Source: Paraescarpia echinospica
Taxonomy: Eukaryota; Annelida; Polychaeta; Sabellida; Siboglinidae
DNA length: 64,000 nucleotides
Direction of reading: 5' to 3'
Assembly: GCA_020002185.1 (NCBI GenBank)
Contig: CM034534.1
Span: 9,563,492 to 9,627,491, forward strand
Both the position numbers and the translations under genes were made by a program. Position 1 is the stretch's first letter. Every line of letters begins with the position of its first letter. Shown here in pieces: positions 62,801-64,000 of this stretch. The notes under the pieces were generated by a model, which was not told the origin of the DNA, made no database searches, and worked only from the letters and a program-made list of their open reading frames with translations.

Positions 62801-64000
62801 CATAAGACACAATGCTCAGTTTGGAGTAGAAATACATAAGACACAAGGCTCAGTAGAAATACAGAAGACACAGGACTCAGTTTGGAGTAGAAATACATAA
62901 GACACAGGGCTCAGTTTGGAGTAGAAATACATAAGACACAGGGCTCAGTTTGGAGTAGAAATACATAAGACACAGGGCTCAGTTTGGAGTAGAAATACAT
63001 AAGACACAAGGCTCAGTTTGGAGTAGAAATACATAAGACACAGGGCTCGGTTTGGAGTAGAAATACATAAGACACAGGGCTCAGTTTGGAGTAGAAATAC
63101 ATAAGACACAGGGCTCAGTTTGGAGTAGAAATACATAAGACACAAGGCTCAGTTTGGAGTAGAAATACATAAGACACAGTGCTCGGTTTGGAGTAGAAAT
63201 ACATTAGACACAGGGCTCGGTTTGGAGTAGAAATACATAAGACACAGGGCTCAGTTTGGAGTAGAAATACATAAGACACAATGCTCAGTTTGGAGTAGAA
63301 ATACATAAGACACACGGCTCAGTAGAAATACATAAGACACAGGACTCAGTTTGGAGTAGAAATACATAAGACACAGGGCTCAGTTTGGAGTAGAAATACA
63401 TAAGACACAGGGCTCAGTTTGGAGTAGAAATACATAAGACACAGGGCTCAGTTTGGAGTAGAAATACATAAGACACAAGGCTCAGTTTGGAGTAGAAATA
63501 CATAAGACACAGGGCTCGGTTTGGAGTAGAAATACATAAGACACAGGGCTCAGTTTGGAGTAGAAATGCAGAAGACACAGGGCTCAGTTTGGAGTAGAAA
63601 TACATAAGACACAATGCTCAGTTTGGAGTAGAAATACATAAGACACAAGGCTCAGTAGAAATACAGAAGACACAGGACTCAGTTTGGAGTAGAAATACAT
63701 AAGACACAGGGCTCAGTTTGGAGTAGAAATACATAAGACACAGGGCTCAGTTTGGAGTAGAAATACATAAGACACAGGGCTCGGTTTGGAGTAGAAATAC
63801 ATAAGACACAGGGCTCGGTTTGGAGTAGAAATACATAAGACACAGGGCTCGGTTTGGAGTAGAAATACATAAGACACAGGGCTCAGTTTGGAGTAGAAAT
63901 ACATAAGACACAGGGCTCAGTTTGGAGTAGAAATACATAAGACACAGGGCTCAGTTTGGAGTAGAAATACATATGACACAATGCTCAGTAGAAATACATA
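59881..64000 (+). repeat. 34-bp minisatellite, over 4.1 kb, runs off window
   Basis: About 120 direct copies of CATAAGACACAGGGCTCAGT followed by TTGGAGTAGAAATA (34 bp), with GGGCT, AAGGCT, AATGCT, GTGCT and GGACT variants. A 27-bp unit lacking TTTGGAG recurs at 60062, 60361, 60592, 60891, 61190 and later points. Spacings of 299 bp (8 full plus 1 short), 231 bp (6 plus 1), 469 bp (13 plus 1) and 333 bp (9 plus 1) give an ordered higher-order structure, and 62612-62812 recurs at 63414-63614 (802-bp offset). Two zones, about 61500-61920 and 62340-62560, contain many small insertions and deletions. Repeated minus-strand frames of 61-74 codons come from the repeat. The array has no end within the window. 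Confidence 0.97.

Noticed and set aside
60656..63938. Many 61-74 codon minus-strand frames in the 34-bp array
   Set aside because: Simple translation of the minisatellite; the three frames of a 34-bp unit give the same 34-residue repeat.

Overview
This window is repeat-dominated animal nuclear DNA. I see no intact host gene, rRNA, functional tRNA, operon or CRISPR array. It carries AT-rich intergenic DNA, long tandem arrays, tRNA-derived SINEs, fold-back/MITE elements with 7/8-matching 8-bp flanking repeats, broken non-LTR retrotransposons of the CR1/L2/Jockey type, and Penelope-like GIY-YIG fragments. That mix suits a marine invertebrate (mollusc or other lophotrochozoan, less surely a cnidarian or basal deuterostome). 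The taxon is an inference; nothing here fixes a species.

Layout. 1-18.3 kb: a head-to-tail satellite of about 325-bp monomers (about 56 copies) with multi-monomer higher-order structure, including a 13-monomer, 4,221-bp period. 18.3-20.1 kb: a 5'-truncated LINE with three nonsense codons and a 147-bp nested insertion. 20.1-40 kb: a transposon graveyard. It holds three long copies and one short end of a repeat family I call AGTCC (22.2, 35.5, 37.9, 53.9 kb), a tRNA-derived SINE, a fold-back element (31.6 kb) and a half copy (21.6 kb), a minus-strand LINE with endonuclease and RT remnants (26.2-29.0 kb), two LINE tails, and a 1.4-kb palindrome of two inverted Penelope-like 3' ends (32.8-34.2 kb). 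40.4-44.8 kb: a strand-asymmetric pyrimidine-rich 30-bp minisatellite, then a hAT-like TIR element whose interior is almost wholly a 61-bp array. 44.8-59.9 kb: mostly unique AT-rich DNA with scattered micro- and minisatellites, a second hAT-like end and a SINE fused to an AGTCC-family end. 59.9-64 kb: a 34-bp minisatellite that runs off the window and has its own 299-bp higher-order period.

The long open frames in the arrays (up to 431 codons at 41.2-42.5 kb, and repeated 60-66 codon frames in the 325-bp and 34-bp arrays) are by-products of stop-poor tandem units, not genes. The only protein-like sequences are retrotransposon remnants, and every one is truncated, frameshifted or interrupted by stops. 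The points most worth following are the composite AGTCC family (conserved hairpin-rich ends around antisense LINE pieces), the SINE that shares its end, the TIR element hosting the 61-bp array, and the splice-site-like pair in every satellite monomer.
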